DNA from: Culex pipiens pallens
Lineage: Eukaryota; Arthropoda; Insecta; Diptera; Culicidae
Direction: 5' to 3'
DNA: 64,000 nt
NCBI RefSeq assembly: GCF_016801865.2
Contig: NC_068939.1
Location: forward strand, 154,944,240 to 155,008,239
Below the pieces are notes generated by a model. That model had not been told where the DNA came from. It saw only the letters and a program-made list of their open reading frames with translations, and made no database searches. Below are positions 10,385 to 22,480 of the stretch, piece after piece. Every line of letters begins with the position of its first letter. The first letter of the stretch is position 1. Made by a program: the position numbers and the translations under genes.

Positions 10385-10905
10385 GGTCTTTACTTCTCTT
10401 GTTTTAATTTTTTCCTGTTTTAATTTCAGTATTTTAATTTGAATTTATCTTGTTTAGTTTATGTTTATTTTTGGTAGTATTTTGCTTATTCCACCTTCTA
10501 TCATTTCATTTTGCCTTTCTAATTTTTTCATGTTTTTACAGTTTCTTTTTAAATTTTTTGCTTGTTTTCACACATTCTTCATTTTCTTTTCTTTATATAA
10601 TGGCACCATTGTCATTTGAATTGTAAATAATTGCGTAGAGGCATAGTCTGGGACACTGATTTTTAATTAAAATTTAGGAAATTTTAGTAAAAAACACAGC
10701 CAAATTTACCCCTAAAAAAATACATTTTTAAAAAACATTGGCAAAGCCACATAAATCAAGTCAAACTTCCAACCCTAATATTTATTAAAATTTAAAGGGT
10801 TCTTGTTTTCAATGCTTTTTTAACATCAACAATTGGTTCAAAAATGGATTTTTGGCGAAATTATAAATCGAAGCCCGTCTTGAGGCGAGGTTGGGTTGAA
10901 GAGGG
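10385..10905 (+). repeat. Copy of the TTAA/CCCTCTAC repeat family
   Basis: Colinear with 25404-25937. Shared landmarks are a TTTAATTT..TTATCTTGTTTA block, ATGGCACCA..TCATTTGAATTGTAAA, GCGTAGAGGCATAGTCTGGG, AACATTGGCAAAG and AATCGAAGCCCGTCT. The right end GAGGGTAA is present. The left terminus is missing or too diverged to call. Confidence 0.6.
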
Positions 10906-11186
10906 TAAAAAAAATGTTTGTGTTTTAGGAAATTGATTGTTTGTTAAAAAAAGTTGAACTAAAAATCCACAAAAAAAACCTATACTTATTTTGCTGAATA
11001 GTCCTCCTACAACTTTTCGAAGCACCAAATCGATCAGAAAATTTCTTCAAAAGAAACAGATTTTCGAACATTTACGTTTCATTTTTTGAATGCCCACAAA
11101 AAGAATTTAAAGAAATAAAAAAAGAAGACTTTGAAGAAATATTTAACTGAGACGGTGCACTTGTTTTGTCCATTACAATGTTATTA

Positions 11187-12006
11187 TTAGAGGTGGGCAA
11201 AAAAAGAGCGAGCCGCTCAAAGAGCCGGTTCACTGAAAAGAGCGAACGAACCATGGCTCACAAAAAAAGAACCGCGGTTCTTTTATAATCTCCGATCTTT
11301 TGAATGAACCGTTTTAAGATGGCATGATTTTTGTTAAAAAAAAACAGTATTAAATTTGTTTTTTTTTTTGAGAATTGAAAATGCAATTTCAAATATTTGT
11401 ATGCTTATAAAAATTTCCCAATCCCAAAAATAAATAATTCTCTAAACAAAATAAAACAAAACTTTCCATTGTACAACTAATTGTACATTAAAGTATTACC
11501 GGAATACAAATTTGAGTTTTTCAAATTGCATAATTTGTAAAATGTAGTTGAGAGATTTTTGAAAAAAATAAATCCTTTTGTCCGATTAAACTTTAGCGTT
11601 TATAGAAAAGAGTTCACAGAATATTTTCTCCAAATAAAATATCAGCATTAGTTCAATTCATGCAGAAATAAACACAATGTTAAAATTTATAGCAATTTTT
11701 CCTAGATTTAAGTTTGGATGGCATTCACTCACTCGAATGTTTAGGTTCGAGTAGAAATCTTGACATAGAGACCTCCAAGACCTATGATTTTCAAGGGCAT
11801 CTTCTCGTTTTTAGTTTTAATTTTTGTTAATCAAATAATTTATAAAAGTTCAATGTGAGATAGCTTAAAAATCACAAGATTCTTAAAAAAAAACCTTTTC
11901 ATCAAAGTTTTGAAAAAGAGCGAAAGAGCGGTTCAAAAGGGCGGCTCTTTTTGATGAGCGAATAAAAATGAGCAGCTCCTAAAAAAAAGCGGGTTTGCCC
12001 ACCTCT
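11187..12006. mobile_element. hAT-like MITE with 8-bp TSD (820 bp)
   Basis: The ends are AGAGGTGGGCAAA and TTTGCCCACCTCT. TGTTATTA is duplicated exactly at 11179-11186 and 12007-12014. Sub-terminal sequence at both ends is full of GAGC and GCTC motifs. The 8-bp duplication and the GGTGGGC terminus fit the hAT superfamily. No transposase remains. Confidence 0.85.
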
Positions 12007-12014
12007 TGTTATTA

Positions 12015-13180
12015 ATAACTTAAAAATTATAAACATAATTCACATATTTTAAAGACGTTTTTCAATATTCAAAAAATATTTGCATTTAAAATGAAAAATT
12101 TGACTTTACATACATCCACACATTTTTAAACAAAAAAAACTTTATTATGAAAACCTTGCTCATGCATTCCTAAATAATTATATATTTTATCATGCTCCTT
12201 AAAAAGACAAAACTTCGAAGTAAATGCAGTCAAAATATTGAAAATTTTATATTTTTTTTCATAGGTAGCTTACAATAATTTTTTTTTAAATAATTCACAC
12301 TGCTACGAAATGAAATATTTTGTTTTCTGGATTAATTTATTCAATCGATAAAGTAATTCTGAAATTTATTTTAATTATTATAGAAAATACTTAAATTCAA
12401 ACAAAAAAAAAATGGATTTGGAACAAAAATATGTATATATTTAAAAGACAATAGAAAATTCTAAATAACATGTATAAATTTAAATATTTGACTTATTTTT
12501 TTTTAATTTGAACACAGCTCTTATTTAATTCAATTTATTCTTGAGTCAGATATGTTTTTGTTCGTTTTTTTTTTTTAATTTTTTTGAACATGTTTACAAA
12601 TTATGAAACTGAAATTTTATTATTATTTTAAGTTTTTTTTTCTAAATAATTTATGTATCCTTATGTAATTTTTAAAAAGTTTTCAGTTTTTTTTTGTCTT
12701 GATAACATTTCCCAATTTTAGCCATTTAGAATGTTTTATGATTAAGAGCACATTACAATCACATCCTTTAACACTTATTTTTCTTTCAAAATAGTTTATT
12801 CTTGTTTCTTTAGCTTTTTTGTGAGTTCTTTTTTTAAAGATGAACATTATTTTTTTGAGTTTATCAATACTGAAATTTTCTTCTCTCTCTAAAAGAGATT
12901 TTTAACTTTTTTTTTAATGATTTTTGAGTAAAAGGCGTAGGATTAATACACAGTTTAGAAAAAAAGCTGTTGTAGTTTGAATTTGACACTTGTACAACAG
13001 AGAAAAAACAATCAATTTAAATGCACACATTTTCGAAGTAATGTTTTTTAAACTCATGCCTTCGAATTAATAAAAATAGATTGTATTAAACATGGTTTGT
13101 GAATTGCGCAGCAGAGAAGTTATTTAAAAAATCGTGATATTATTAATAAAATCATAAAAATTAAAAAAAAAAGATGTCTG
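12015..13180. other. AT-rich sequence, nothing recognised
   Basis: Long A and T runs, no bounded element and no coding signal. Confidence 0.3.
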
Positions 13181-14450
13181 TTTAAAATTTATCAACCAGC
13201 AATGTGACACCAAGCACACATTTTCGTCACGTTTTGTTTCCTTCCTCCGAGCCAAGATTGCCCCCTTTTCCGCTTGAGCTGAAAGTGACGGGTCGTGGGT
13301 GAATCGGTGTCGATTGGAGCATTTCCCGGTACGAAAGGTTCGATTAGTTGCAGATATACTGGTATTGGAATTGCACAAGTGTTTGAGTGTGTCAAATGCA
13401 GTCAGCTCGATTGCCCACACGTTGACACTGATTGCTTTTTCCGATGAAAAATATGATTAACTAACTTTTTGTGATTGCTGATCTGGACTCTTTGAAGCCA
13501 ATTTATTTCTAAAATTAACAAACTTTCTTAAGTCTTGACCATTCCGTCAAAGTTTCCCCCAAACTAACTTACGAATGTTTTCAATTGAACCTTCTTGGCC
13601 ATTAGCTCCACCAACTTGTGGCCCATCTCTGAGGACTTAATCCATCTCCGGCTGAGTGGTGAGTTCCGTGCCAAGATTAATTGACTTCGACTTCGCCCTC
13701 CCCCTCCCTACAAGAAGTTGCCCATCCAAGCCGATCGCAAAGGCTGTCAGTTTGCAGCTGCTTACCTCGTTTAGCCCGGAATCTCCGGGTTTGAGATGTG
13801 GTGAGATTAATTTTTGGACCAATCTTCGCTGTGCTTTTGGAGTTTTTCCCGGTGGCCCCGCACATGAATAAGGTATCATCTTGATCCCGATGATGAAAAC
13901 TTTTCCAATATTCATTAATTAGCCGGACGAGCTTTTCTCGGAGGAAGGATTTTCTTCGGATGCACGGTGGGAAAAAAGTTAGCGTCTTAATATTTCTAAA
14001 CATCGCAAGAAACCATCCCTAGGGAGCGAAGACGTGTCCGTCCAGATAATGTATCGATCCCCAGCTAATATCATTATGACGGAAAGTGCTCCGGCACCTA
14101 ATCCAATTTATTGACCCTTCAACAGTGCGCAAGCGAGGCTCCGGTTTGGGCAAGCGCTCCACCATACGAGGAATTACATCCCTTTTGGCCGGAAGGGATT
14201 TTCCCAGTAACTCTCGAGTCTCGAGTTAATATTAGTTTAGTCCCGGCAACCGGGTACCGAAAGTGGATCGGAAGATGGATTGTGGATTTCGTGGCGTTTT
14301 TTTTTTTTGTTACTGGTTTCGAGAATCGCTCTCGTCCTCAATTTGTGCAAACAGTAATGCACTTTTGGATACTCGGAGCTGTCATGACGTAGGGTAGACC
14401 ATGGTCCGGGAATCATTTGTCTTTCTCGACAGTGGAGCCAGTAGTTTGTC
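13181..14450. other. Single-copy island
   Basis: Non-repetitive, moderately GC-rich sequence. Frames up to about 108 codons occur on both strands but overlap each other, lack protein-like composition and match no family I know. It may be conserved intronic or intergenic regulatory DNA. Confidence 0.3.
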
Positions 14451-14839
14451 AATGTTGTGATTTTGTCTTTTACAACAAACTTAAAAAAAAAGAAATATCT
14501 TGAAAATGAGATCAATTTTGCCTATTTCAATTGAATTTCGTGTTTCAGCATATCAACTTTTTGAAATAAAATTGACAAGAAACTAAAATTTCAAAAAATG
14601 ATTTTTTCAAGCCTCTAAATTGTTATCTTGATCGAACTTCAGATATAAAAAAGTACACAGTAAAGAAAATCATGGCAATATTACTTCTTTTATGTCAGAA
14701 ACAATGTATAGTTTTACCTCTGAACTTGGGTAATTTTTCTTTTCTGACTTTCTGATCGATTTAATGTATTTAGCAAAGTTGTAGGTGATGATTAGAGCTT
14801 TTCAGAAAAAAACGGCACGCTGATAAAAATCCAATTTTA

Positions 14840-15900
14840 AATTTAATATTATGACAAAACATTCAATTTTCAAAATAAGTATTATATATTTATTAATTAT
14901 ATGTTTGAGGGGACTTAAAATTACATCTTTCAGGACATAGTGCGTGATGGAGAAAAAACTGATTTGGAGTCATGATAAAACAAAATGTTTTTTTTTAATA
15001 TTGAAAACTGAGCCAAAAATATTTATTTTTAGGGTTTTGGAATTTCAAAAATATCTCGCGAAAGAAAAGCAACCCTGAAATTTGGTTTTGAATGTTGAGC
15101 AAATATCGCAAAGGTTTAAAGTTTTAACACTGAAACTTGGACCAATAGTTTTCGAGATATCTTCATTTGAAAATTACAGGTAACACAATAAGGTAACACT
15201 ACGAGAAATTCATTTTCATCGATTCGAATATTTTGTGAGGCTGTAACTCAAAACTTACAGCCTGATTTTTAAAGTTCCAAGCATAAAAATATGGGAAATT
15301 TTCTCTGCTTTCAATAATATGTTTAAAACCTTCTAAAAACGTAAAAACTGAAAATTATAACTAAAACTAGCAAAAACTCAAAACACAACATTTTATCGAA
15401 ATATTGCGATTGTAATTTCAGTTTTGCTTCAAAAAATAATTTAAATATTTTTTGGTCCGGATTTTTGATATTTTTTCAAGAAACACATTTTTTGCAAAAG
15501 TGAAAACCAGTTTTTTTTCACCATCACGCACTTTGTGTCTAAAGATGTTTTTTAGTCACCTAACTGCCCCTGATCGCATAAATGTCCCATATGCATTTTC
15601 ATAGATTTCGAGTTATTGATGCAGTTTGGTTCAAAATTGTGTGCTCTTTCAAAAAAGCCTATAACATCCAGTACTTTGTTCTAGAAATCAGGTGGAAATC
15701 CAGTTTTTTCGTGAAAACTTAACACGTAGCCTTATGTATGGGACAAACTTCAAATGAGTTTTTCTCAGCTTGCTGTTTTTGCATATGGGACATTTATGCG
15801 AACATGGGCAGCTAAGGCCATTTAAAAAAAAAATAGAAAATATGAAAAAATACTTTACAATTAGGCCAAATAAACAAATATTATTCCAAAAAACTTCAAA
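14840..15900. mobile_element. Foldback element interrupted by a 248-bp MITE
   Basis: A segment near 14925-14960 containing CATAGTGCGTGATGG is mirrored by CCATCACGCACTTTGTG near 15520. The arms extend outward on both sides. The right arm is split at 15564-15811 by another element. The outer ends are not defined. A fragment near 14655-14720 resembles one end of the CACAGTAAAA family. Confidence 0.5.
15564..15811 (+). mobile_element. MITE, CTGCCCCTGATC family, copy 1 (248 bp)
   Basis: A 32-bp terminal inverted repeat (left CTGCCCCTGATCGCATAAAT, right complement CTGCCCATGTTCGCATAAAT) continues into TGTCCCATATGCA. CTAA is duplicated at 15560-15563 and 15812-15815. It is the same length as the copy at 49402-49649 and about 93-95% identical by eye. 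No open frame. Confidence 0.85.
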
Positions 15901-17240
15901 ACTTTTATGAAAGTAGAAGTCTAATCAACGAACTAAAATGCATTTTCCTATAGATAATCAACATATTTAGCATGTTTGGACCCGCTTGAAAATATCTTGA
16001 TTTTTTTTTATAAAATTCCGGTGTACAGCACCGCAAAAACTTTTTTTTTGCAAAAAAACTTTTTTCGTCAATACTTATAAATTTTTGAAACTGATGTTTG
16101 CAACACATCTGGACAGTTGTATAACGCACTTTAAATTACTATTTTTCATCAAAATGTTGAAACCATGGCTCGTAATTCCAATTTGTATGCTTTTTTTATT
16201 TTTTCCCCCACCCGACTTTGGTCAGAGTCGAGGGACACAAATTTCAAAAAAATATTTGCAACGGCCTTATTAGTTTTTTAAATATCAATGTAACGAGGAT
16301 TTTTTTTTCGAAAGCAAATAACGTTTTACGTACTGTACATCGGAAATTCACAAAAAAATCTAAATATTTTTAAAAACGATCCTAAACATGCTAAACATAA
16401 TTATCAACACAAGAAAAATGCATTTTTTTGTTTCCAGTTCTACATCTAATGAAATTTCTAAGTTTTTGAGATTTTTTTTTTTAATTTTTGGGCTGATTTG
16501 TTTTCATTTAAGTAAGGTTAGGTTTAACACAATTTTCAATTATTAATAATATTTCTATTTCAATAGTTTGAATATAACTCAATTCGAACAGCATGAAAAA
16601 AAAAAACTTGAATTACATTTTTTCTCTCTTATTCAAAGTTGTTTTCTTATGAGATGTTTTTTTTTGTCTAAATCATTCAAAGTTTTTTTCGGTAACACAT
16701 AATCATTTTTATTTTTTTTTAGTTTAGAAGCAATGCTTTATTAAAACTTTGTTTGTAAAAACAAATTACTGATTGTTTAGTTTAAAAAACATCAAAATCT
16801 TCAGAATTTGGAAAAAAAACTTTATAAATTGTAATTTTTTTCTTATAAAAAAAATTTGACCGCAAGAATTGATAATGATTTTTAAAAAGTTATCATCAAT
16901 TGTCAATGTTTGTTGATTTTAGTTTAACAACGATCAGTTATAATTATCTGCAAACAAAAGTTTTTGACATTTTATCAACACAAACAAACAATAAATTTCT
17001 AAAATTTCCCGACAAAAATATAATACCGATTAACAAAATTAACTTTCAAAATTACCCTAATGATGCTGATCGTAAAATATTGAAAAGATTCTTTTTGGTA
17101 TTCTTTTTTTTATTTTTTTTTTTAGTTAAGCTACGAATATTATAAACACGACATATTTATGCACAGTTCAGTCAGAGTAAAAATCACGACTGTTTTAAAA
17201 AGTCAAAGTACAACACCTGCCCTACTTTCAACGTTTTTTT
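15901..17240. other. AT-rich sequence, nothing recognised
   Basis: Diverged repeat-like AT-rich DNA with long homopolymer runs. No element ends or coding exons could be supported. Confidence 0.3.
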
Positions 17241-18266
17241 TTTTTTTTACACAATCTTTTCAGTTTTCCTCTTTATTGTTCCTTGCCTCAAGACCACCAT
17301 CAACATCATATTTGTTCACCGTTCTAAGGTAAAAAAAAAAGAAGTAAAGGGTTCTCAACTCTTCCAAGATCTGGAATGTATGCGATTCACGTCCTCTGGG
17401 ACCAGCAAAAAAAAAAAAGAAAAAAAAACATTCAAATCTAGACCGTTCTTTCGTTTGGCTTACTTTTGGTCGGTGAATGGTGTTCAAGATTTCCTGTGAC
17501 TTTTCTTCGGTTATAGAGAAGCTCCCTTCTAGGTGGATTGGACCATTTTTTTTTTTGCATCCTTAGGACGTCCTACAGCAACAGAATTTGGATGGCTTGT
17601 TTGTGCGGGGGCCTCTTCTACGTGAAGCACGCACTGACCTTTACAACGGATCGTCCTAACCTATAAACCTTCAGATTTAGGTTGTTCAAGAGCACACACA
17701 CTCTATCCATTGCACATTCTGATGAGATTGCATTCGCCTCGGATCTAAAGGATGCTCCGCAAAAAGTTACAAACTAGTGCACTGGCTTGAGGGGCAGAAC
17801 TTCAAATTTCAAAATTGCAACCCATTCTTGCCTCGATGGTGAATGAAAAAAAAATCTGCATTCCTTCAGGCGCCACATTTGTATGCCATGCAATGCAGTG
17901 AGCTCACCCTGGACCTCCACGTGAGTGGCAGAATCAGTGGAGAGGCACGAGCTGCAGCATTCTGCACTGAAATGAACCGAGTCGTTTGGTGCAAGTCCGT
18001 GGTGGGATTCGTTACATGCGTTGCATGATCTGCATTGAAAAATCTCGTTATAATTGATTCATTAAACGCAGTTTGAATGCCGCATTTTCTGAATCAAGCC
18101 TCTATCAAGAAAGAATCTATTTTCATCATAATTTTTTTTTATTTGAAGTTTCTCAAAACCACAAAAAAAAAATGCAAATCAAGGACCAAACAGATTCATG
18201 TCAAACGATTTCACCCAAAACATTCCAGACGCTTTATTGCCATCAGCTACCCGACTCCCCCAGCAA
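17241..18266. other. Single-copy island left of MITE copy 3
   Basis: Mixed-composition sequence without similarity to the other repeats. It becomes contiguous with 18720-19100 when MITE copy 3 is removed. No coding exon recognised. Confidence 0.3.
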
Positions 18267-18268
18267 GT

Positions 18269-18717
18269 CCCGAGCAGACGGAAATATCTTGGGAATAACA
18301 TTTTTTGATATTTGAAAATACTAGGCCAATAACATTTTATGTTATTTATAACAAGATTTGTTATTCATCGTGATGATTTTTTAAATTATTGGATTGATAT
18401 TGTAATAAAAGACTAATAACATTTTTTGTTATTTCTTCGAACAAATCTTTGTTATTATTTTGTGTTATTTTAACAACTAATCCGATCATCCCAATAACAG
18501 ATGGAGGTATTCTTCCATAACAAAAAATGTTATTCCAAAGTTATTTTGGCTTTCAACCAACATCAGACCAATTACAAATTTTGTTATGATAACTTAAACT
18601 GTTATTAAACTCTTATGCAAAAATGGAGTTTTCAAGAAGATTCCAGAACAATTTCTGTTATTTTAACAGTATTTATTATTGAAATGGCATGAATTTTGTT
18701 ATTACCGTCTGCCCGGG
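18269..18717 (+). mobile_element. MITE, CCCGAGCAGACGG family, copy 3 (449 bp)
   Basis: Same termini and layout as 7560-8006, with scattered substitutions. Examples are ATATCTTGGG in place of ATAACGTGGG near the left end and a longer ACATTTTTTG internally. GT is duplicated at 18267-18268 and 18718-18719. It is older than copies 1 and 2. Confidence 0.87.
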
Positions 18718-18719
18718 GT

Positions 18720-20080
18720 TGGACAAAAGACACTCGAGGCAGCTTTTGAATACCAAAAATCTATAGATCCATAGCACTCCAACTGGTCGCATGTGACAGA
18801 AAAAAAGACGCATTCCGTCGGCGAAACACCGCAAATCACCATCAGTCAGATCATCACACTGCTACTGGCGCAAACCAATTTGAATTTCGTGATTTGGAAC
18901 CGCTTTCAGTTTTGTCACTTATTTGTCAAAGTGACGGAAGCGCCTATACTTAAAAAAATGAAATGTCTGCATGGGTACTATAAACTGTCGGATACGTCAC
19001 TTGGCAGAATTTTGATGGATCAAATGCAATTTTCATTTTATTGTTTTGCACGGAAAAAAATCAATTCCAAAAATCGTGGATTGTATTCATGATTTTAAGA
19101 ACTAAATTCAAAAATTAAATTGGTTGTGGAAGTCAAACGTAACTGCTAATTTTTTTTTTATTTCAACTACATTTTTCAATTCTAAGTAAAAATTAAAAAT
19201 CTTTTTAGATCAACATCCAAAAGTTTATAAATATTCCATTATTGTGTGATTATGTCGCAATTTGGAGTTTACAATTCCAAACAAAATAAAACACAATGCA
19301 ACAACATGGCACCACGATGACGCTAGAGGTATCGAGTGAAACATCAGAAAGGCAGTCTGAAACGGCTGAAAAGAAAATACAAACAAAAAAACAGGAAAAA
19401 TGCAAATATTTCTCATCATTGTGTCATTTGTGTGCGCTGCAAGTGCACCTACTATCATCCTATCAGGACAGCTGCTGTAACACGTCCTTAAATGGCGTAG
19501 TTTTGCATTTAATCTTTTTTAAAGCTTATTTTTAAATAATTAAAATTAAAAAAAAATCATGTTCTACTATCGCTAAAAAGGCCCAAATTACGTACCTAAC
19601 GTAATTTAAGGATGCTTCCTGCCGGCTGAATTCATGCTGACATTTTTTTTTTGTTCCTTATGGGAGTCGTCGTTAGATTGCTGTACGTGCACCTGGGTTC
19701 ACAGTTTTATTGGAGCGGCTGTGGGCATGGTGCCGTGTCATGTTTGCAATTCGACGTGAGCCTGGACGTGAGCAATGCTGCATCAACGAACGTGAAGTGT
19801 TTGCGAGAAACGCGTTAGACACGGTTTAATTTCAGCACTTGTTGTGATTTTTACTCTGAAATTTATTGTTTAACGTGAAGACTTCCATCATTGCCATGAT
19901 TTTTCCTTCAAAGATATAAATTTTGCGTCGCTATCAATATTTTGACAAAATTCCTTCTACAAGTTGTTTAGAATAGTGCCCTACACATGCTGATTCGTTT
20001 TGGTAACGATTGTCCCATTCCTTGCAAAGTTATGCAAATCGTCATTAATCAATGATTGCCAACTAGGACGTCAATGATTA
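18720..20080. other. Single-copy and AT-rich sequence
   Basis: 18720-19090 is island-like. A 99-codon frame there (18793-19092) has no recognisable domain. The remainder alternates AT-rich DNA with a GC-richer patch near 19600-19800. No gene assigned. Confidence 0.3.
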
Positions 20081-20089
20081 TATAAATTA

Positions 20090-20262
20090 CACTCAAAAAA
20101 ATGAATTCGCGTAAACGTGAACAGAGTTCATGCCACCGGAAACCAGGAAGAGAACTGTTCAACTTTTATAGTGCATTGCACCATGAAAGTGAACAGTTTT
20201 CTTCCTGGTTCCCGTTGGCATGAACTCTGTTCACGTTTATGCGAACTCATTTTTTTGAGTGT
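20090..20262. mobile_element. Palindromic MITE with 9-bp TSD (173 bp)
   Basis: The ends are ACACTCAAAAAAATGA and TCATTTTTTTGAGTGT. The arms are inverted repeats over about 75 bp, for example GTGAACAGAGTTCATGCC against GGCATGAACTCTGTTCAC. ATATAAATT is duplicated at 20081-20089 and 20263-20271. A 9-bp duplication fits Mutator-like or Merlin-like elements. Confidence 0.85.
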
Positions 20263-20271
20263 ATATAAATT

Positions 20272-21180
20272 TTGAAACACATTTGATTTAGACCAAAAAT
20301 TCTTTCAGTGGCTTCAAGAAGGCAGCAACCGGCACATGCTGATTCATTTTGGTGGGGAAATTCGTTAAACTGAATTCAATACAGGGAATTTTAGAGTGAT
20401 GATTAATTTTCTTCGAAAATGATCAACGGCTTCACCTTAACTTTTTTAAAACTATAAGTGTTTTACAATTAAAACAAAAAACTTTCAATTTTTGAGCACT
20501 AATAAATCAATGATTATTTTGAAACTTGAAAAATTAGGAGACCAACAAAAAAAAGTATCTGAAAATTAAAATAAACCGAAAACAACAATTTCATAAAGTA
20601 CTTTTTGATTAAAAAAATGTTTTTTTTTTCAGTATCTCAAGTCATTTTTCTTCAACCTCATTTTTAGTGTTTTAAACAAAATTGAATTTCAACAAAAAAA
20701 ATCTTAAACAATTTTGAAACGTTTTTTTAAAGATTGTTTCAGATTTATAGCCATTTTCAGTAGAACAAGTTTTATAGTAAATTTGGACAATTAATGAATC
20801 ATGCTACAACATTGGTTTTGGTGGCACCAAAATTTGATTTAAAAAACAACATAAACCATCCCCTTAAACGAATCTCAGGTCTTTGTGGACTCTGTTGCAA
20901 GTTTCTGCTCGAACCTTGGAGTAAAAAGGTTTAAATGGGAGAGCATCCTAACCTCTTTTTACTCCAAGAAACCTGGGCTGGACCCAGGAAATTTTATATT
21001 TTTATGAAAAAAAAAACAATTTCTTATGAATTTTGTTCAATTTAAAAAATCATCTACTTAACCTTAAATAAAAAGATTTTTAACTTGTTTCAACAAACAT
21101 TTCATTGTGATTAAATTATAAAGATAAATTGAAGTAATGCATTGAATATATACACACTTTTAGGCTTTTTTTATCATATT
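20272..21180. other. AT-rich sequence, nothing recognised
   Basis: No bounded repeats or coding signal, apart from a short inverted motif (AGTAAAAAGGTT..AACCTCTTTTTACT) near 20920-20965. Confidence 0.3.
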
Positions 21181-21600
21181 CTCATATTCTGGAAGTTTCC
21201 CAAATGGCCACCTGTAATCGAATTCAGAGTGGCAAGAATGGGTCAGTAAACGACGGCATGACCAAAGATTGACATATCTTTCAATTTCATGAAGTTTGAT
21301 ATGTCGGATGATAGGGTTTATCTAATATTCCGGAAGTGTCCCCAAGGGGCCACCGGTAACCGGATCCAGAGTGGCCAGAATGTGTCAGCGAGCAATGGCA
21401 TGACTATAGATTGTCATACCTTTCAATTTCATGAAGTTTGATATGTCGGATGATAGGGTTTATCTAATATTCCGGAAGTGTCCCCAAGAGGCCGACTGTA
21501 ACCGGTTCCAGAGTGGTCAGAATAAGTCAGCAAACAACGGCATGACCATAGATTGTCATACTTTTCAATTTCATGAAGTTTGATATTCAACATGGGGTTT
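21181..21600 (+). repeat. Tandem repeat, about 2.9 copies of 141-142 bp
   Basis: The phrase ATATTCYGGAAGTGTCCC recurs at 21184, 21325 and 21467. It is followed each time by a GGCCACC-like segment, CAGAGTGGYCAGAAT, GGCATGACYATAGATTGTCAT and CAATTTCATGAAGTTTGATAT. Copies 2 and 3 are closest to each other. Sequence to about 22020 contains more distant related phrases. Confidence 0.85.
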
Positions 21601-22480
21601 TATAAAAAAAAGTCGGGTATCCGGTAACCGCTTCTAAGTGACCTGGAACTGACCAGTGGCACTCCAGAGTGGTTCTGGCTAACATGAACTTTTCTTATGT
21701 TCCGGATTTCCCGAACCGGTAGGTCGCCTGACCCTGATATTAATATTTGTGGTCAATGTCGAATGCAACCCGGAGCATCCTGATTGGTTGAAATTTCCCG
21801 GAGATACAGGTCGTCAAAGTTGTGGTCTCAAAAAGGTCTTTTTTTGGTTGTTGCCGATTCCCGGTGGCCACAGTGACCAAATCCAGTTTTCCAGATCGGT
21901 TTCGGAAACATCTTAAGCTTTCATTTGAGACTATGAGTACCAGATTTGGCCAAAAACTGGATTTTTGGCGGTATTATAAAGTTTGGGGTCGAAAAGTACC
22001 CCAATACCTTATGTGTGATTTTTATTTTTAATACCAAGCGATGATTAAACTTTAGTTCAAAAATTGTTTTTTAAGCACGCTGAAACATACCAAATATTCA
22101 GAAAATTCAAAAATATGTTTTTTAGGAATTTAACTTTAAATTAAATTTAAACAAAAAATTCGGGGTTTTCCTGTACTTGTTTTTTTTTAAGTTCAAACAT
22201 AACCTACAACTTTGCCAAAGTCACAGATATCCTAATGTTCACGTGCCCATTTTGTATGACCAGCCCGCAAAAATATCTGGAGCTTTGTATGGAAAAACGA
22301 ATGATTCAAACTGCATCTTTAGAGTTCTATTCAAATAAAAAAAAAATTAAAAATCTTAATAAATATGCAAAAATCAAAAGAATTATTATTGCCTATTTTT
22401 GGAGCGCGAGATTACAACAAGTTGTGGTAATTCTACTTTTGTAGTTAATTATAAACTAACTTCAACATTTCATCGCTGAT
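21601..22480. other. Sequence distantly related to the tandem repeat, then AT-rich
   Basis: Phrases such as CCGGTAACCGCTTC, CCAGAGTGG and GGTGGCCACAGTGACC continue the theme of the tandem array until about 21900. No boundary or coding content was found after that. Confidence 0.35.

Noticed and set aside
21181..21600. CRISPR-like spaced repeat
   Set aside because: The repeats are whole 141-142-bp tandem units without unique spacers, and the genome is eukaryotic.
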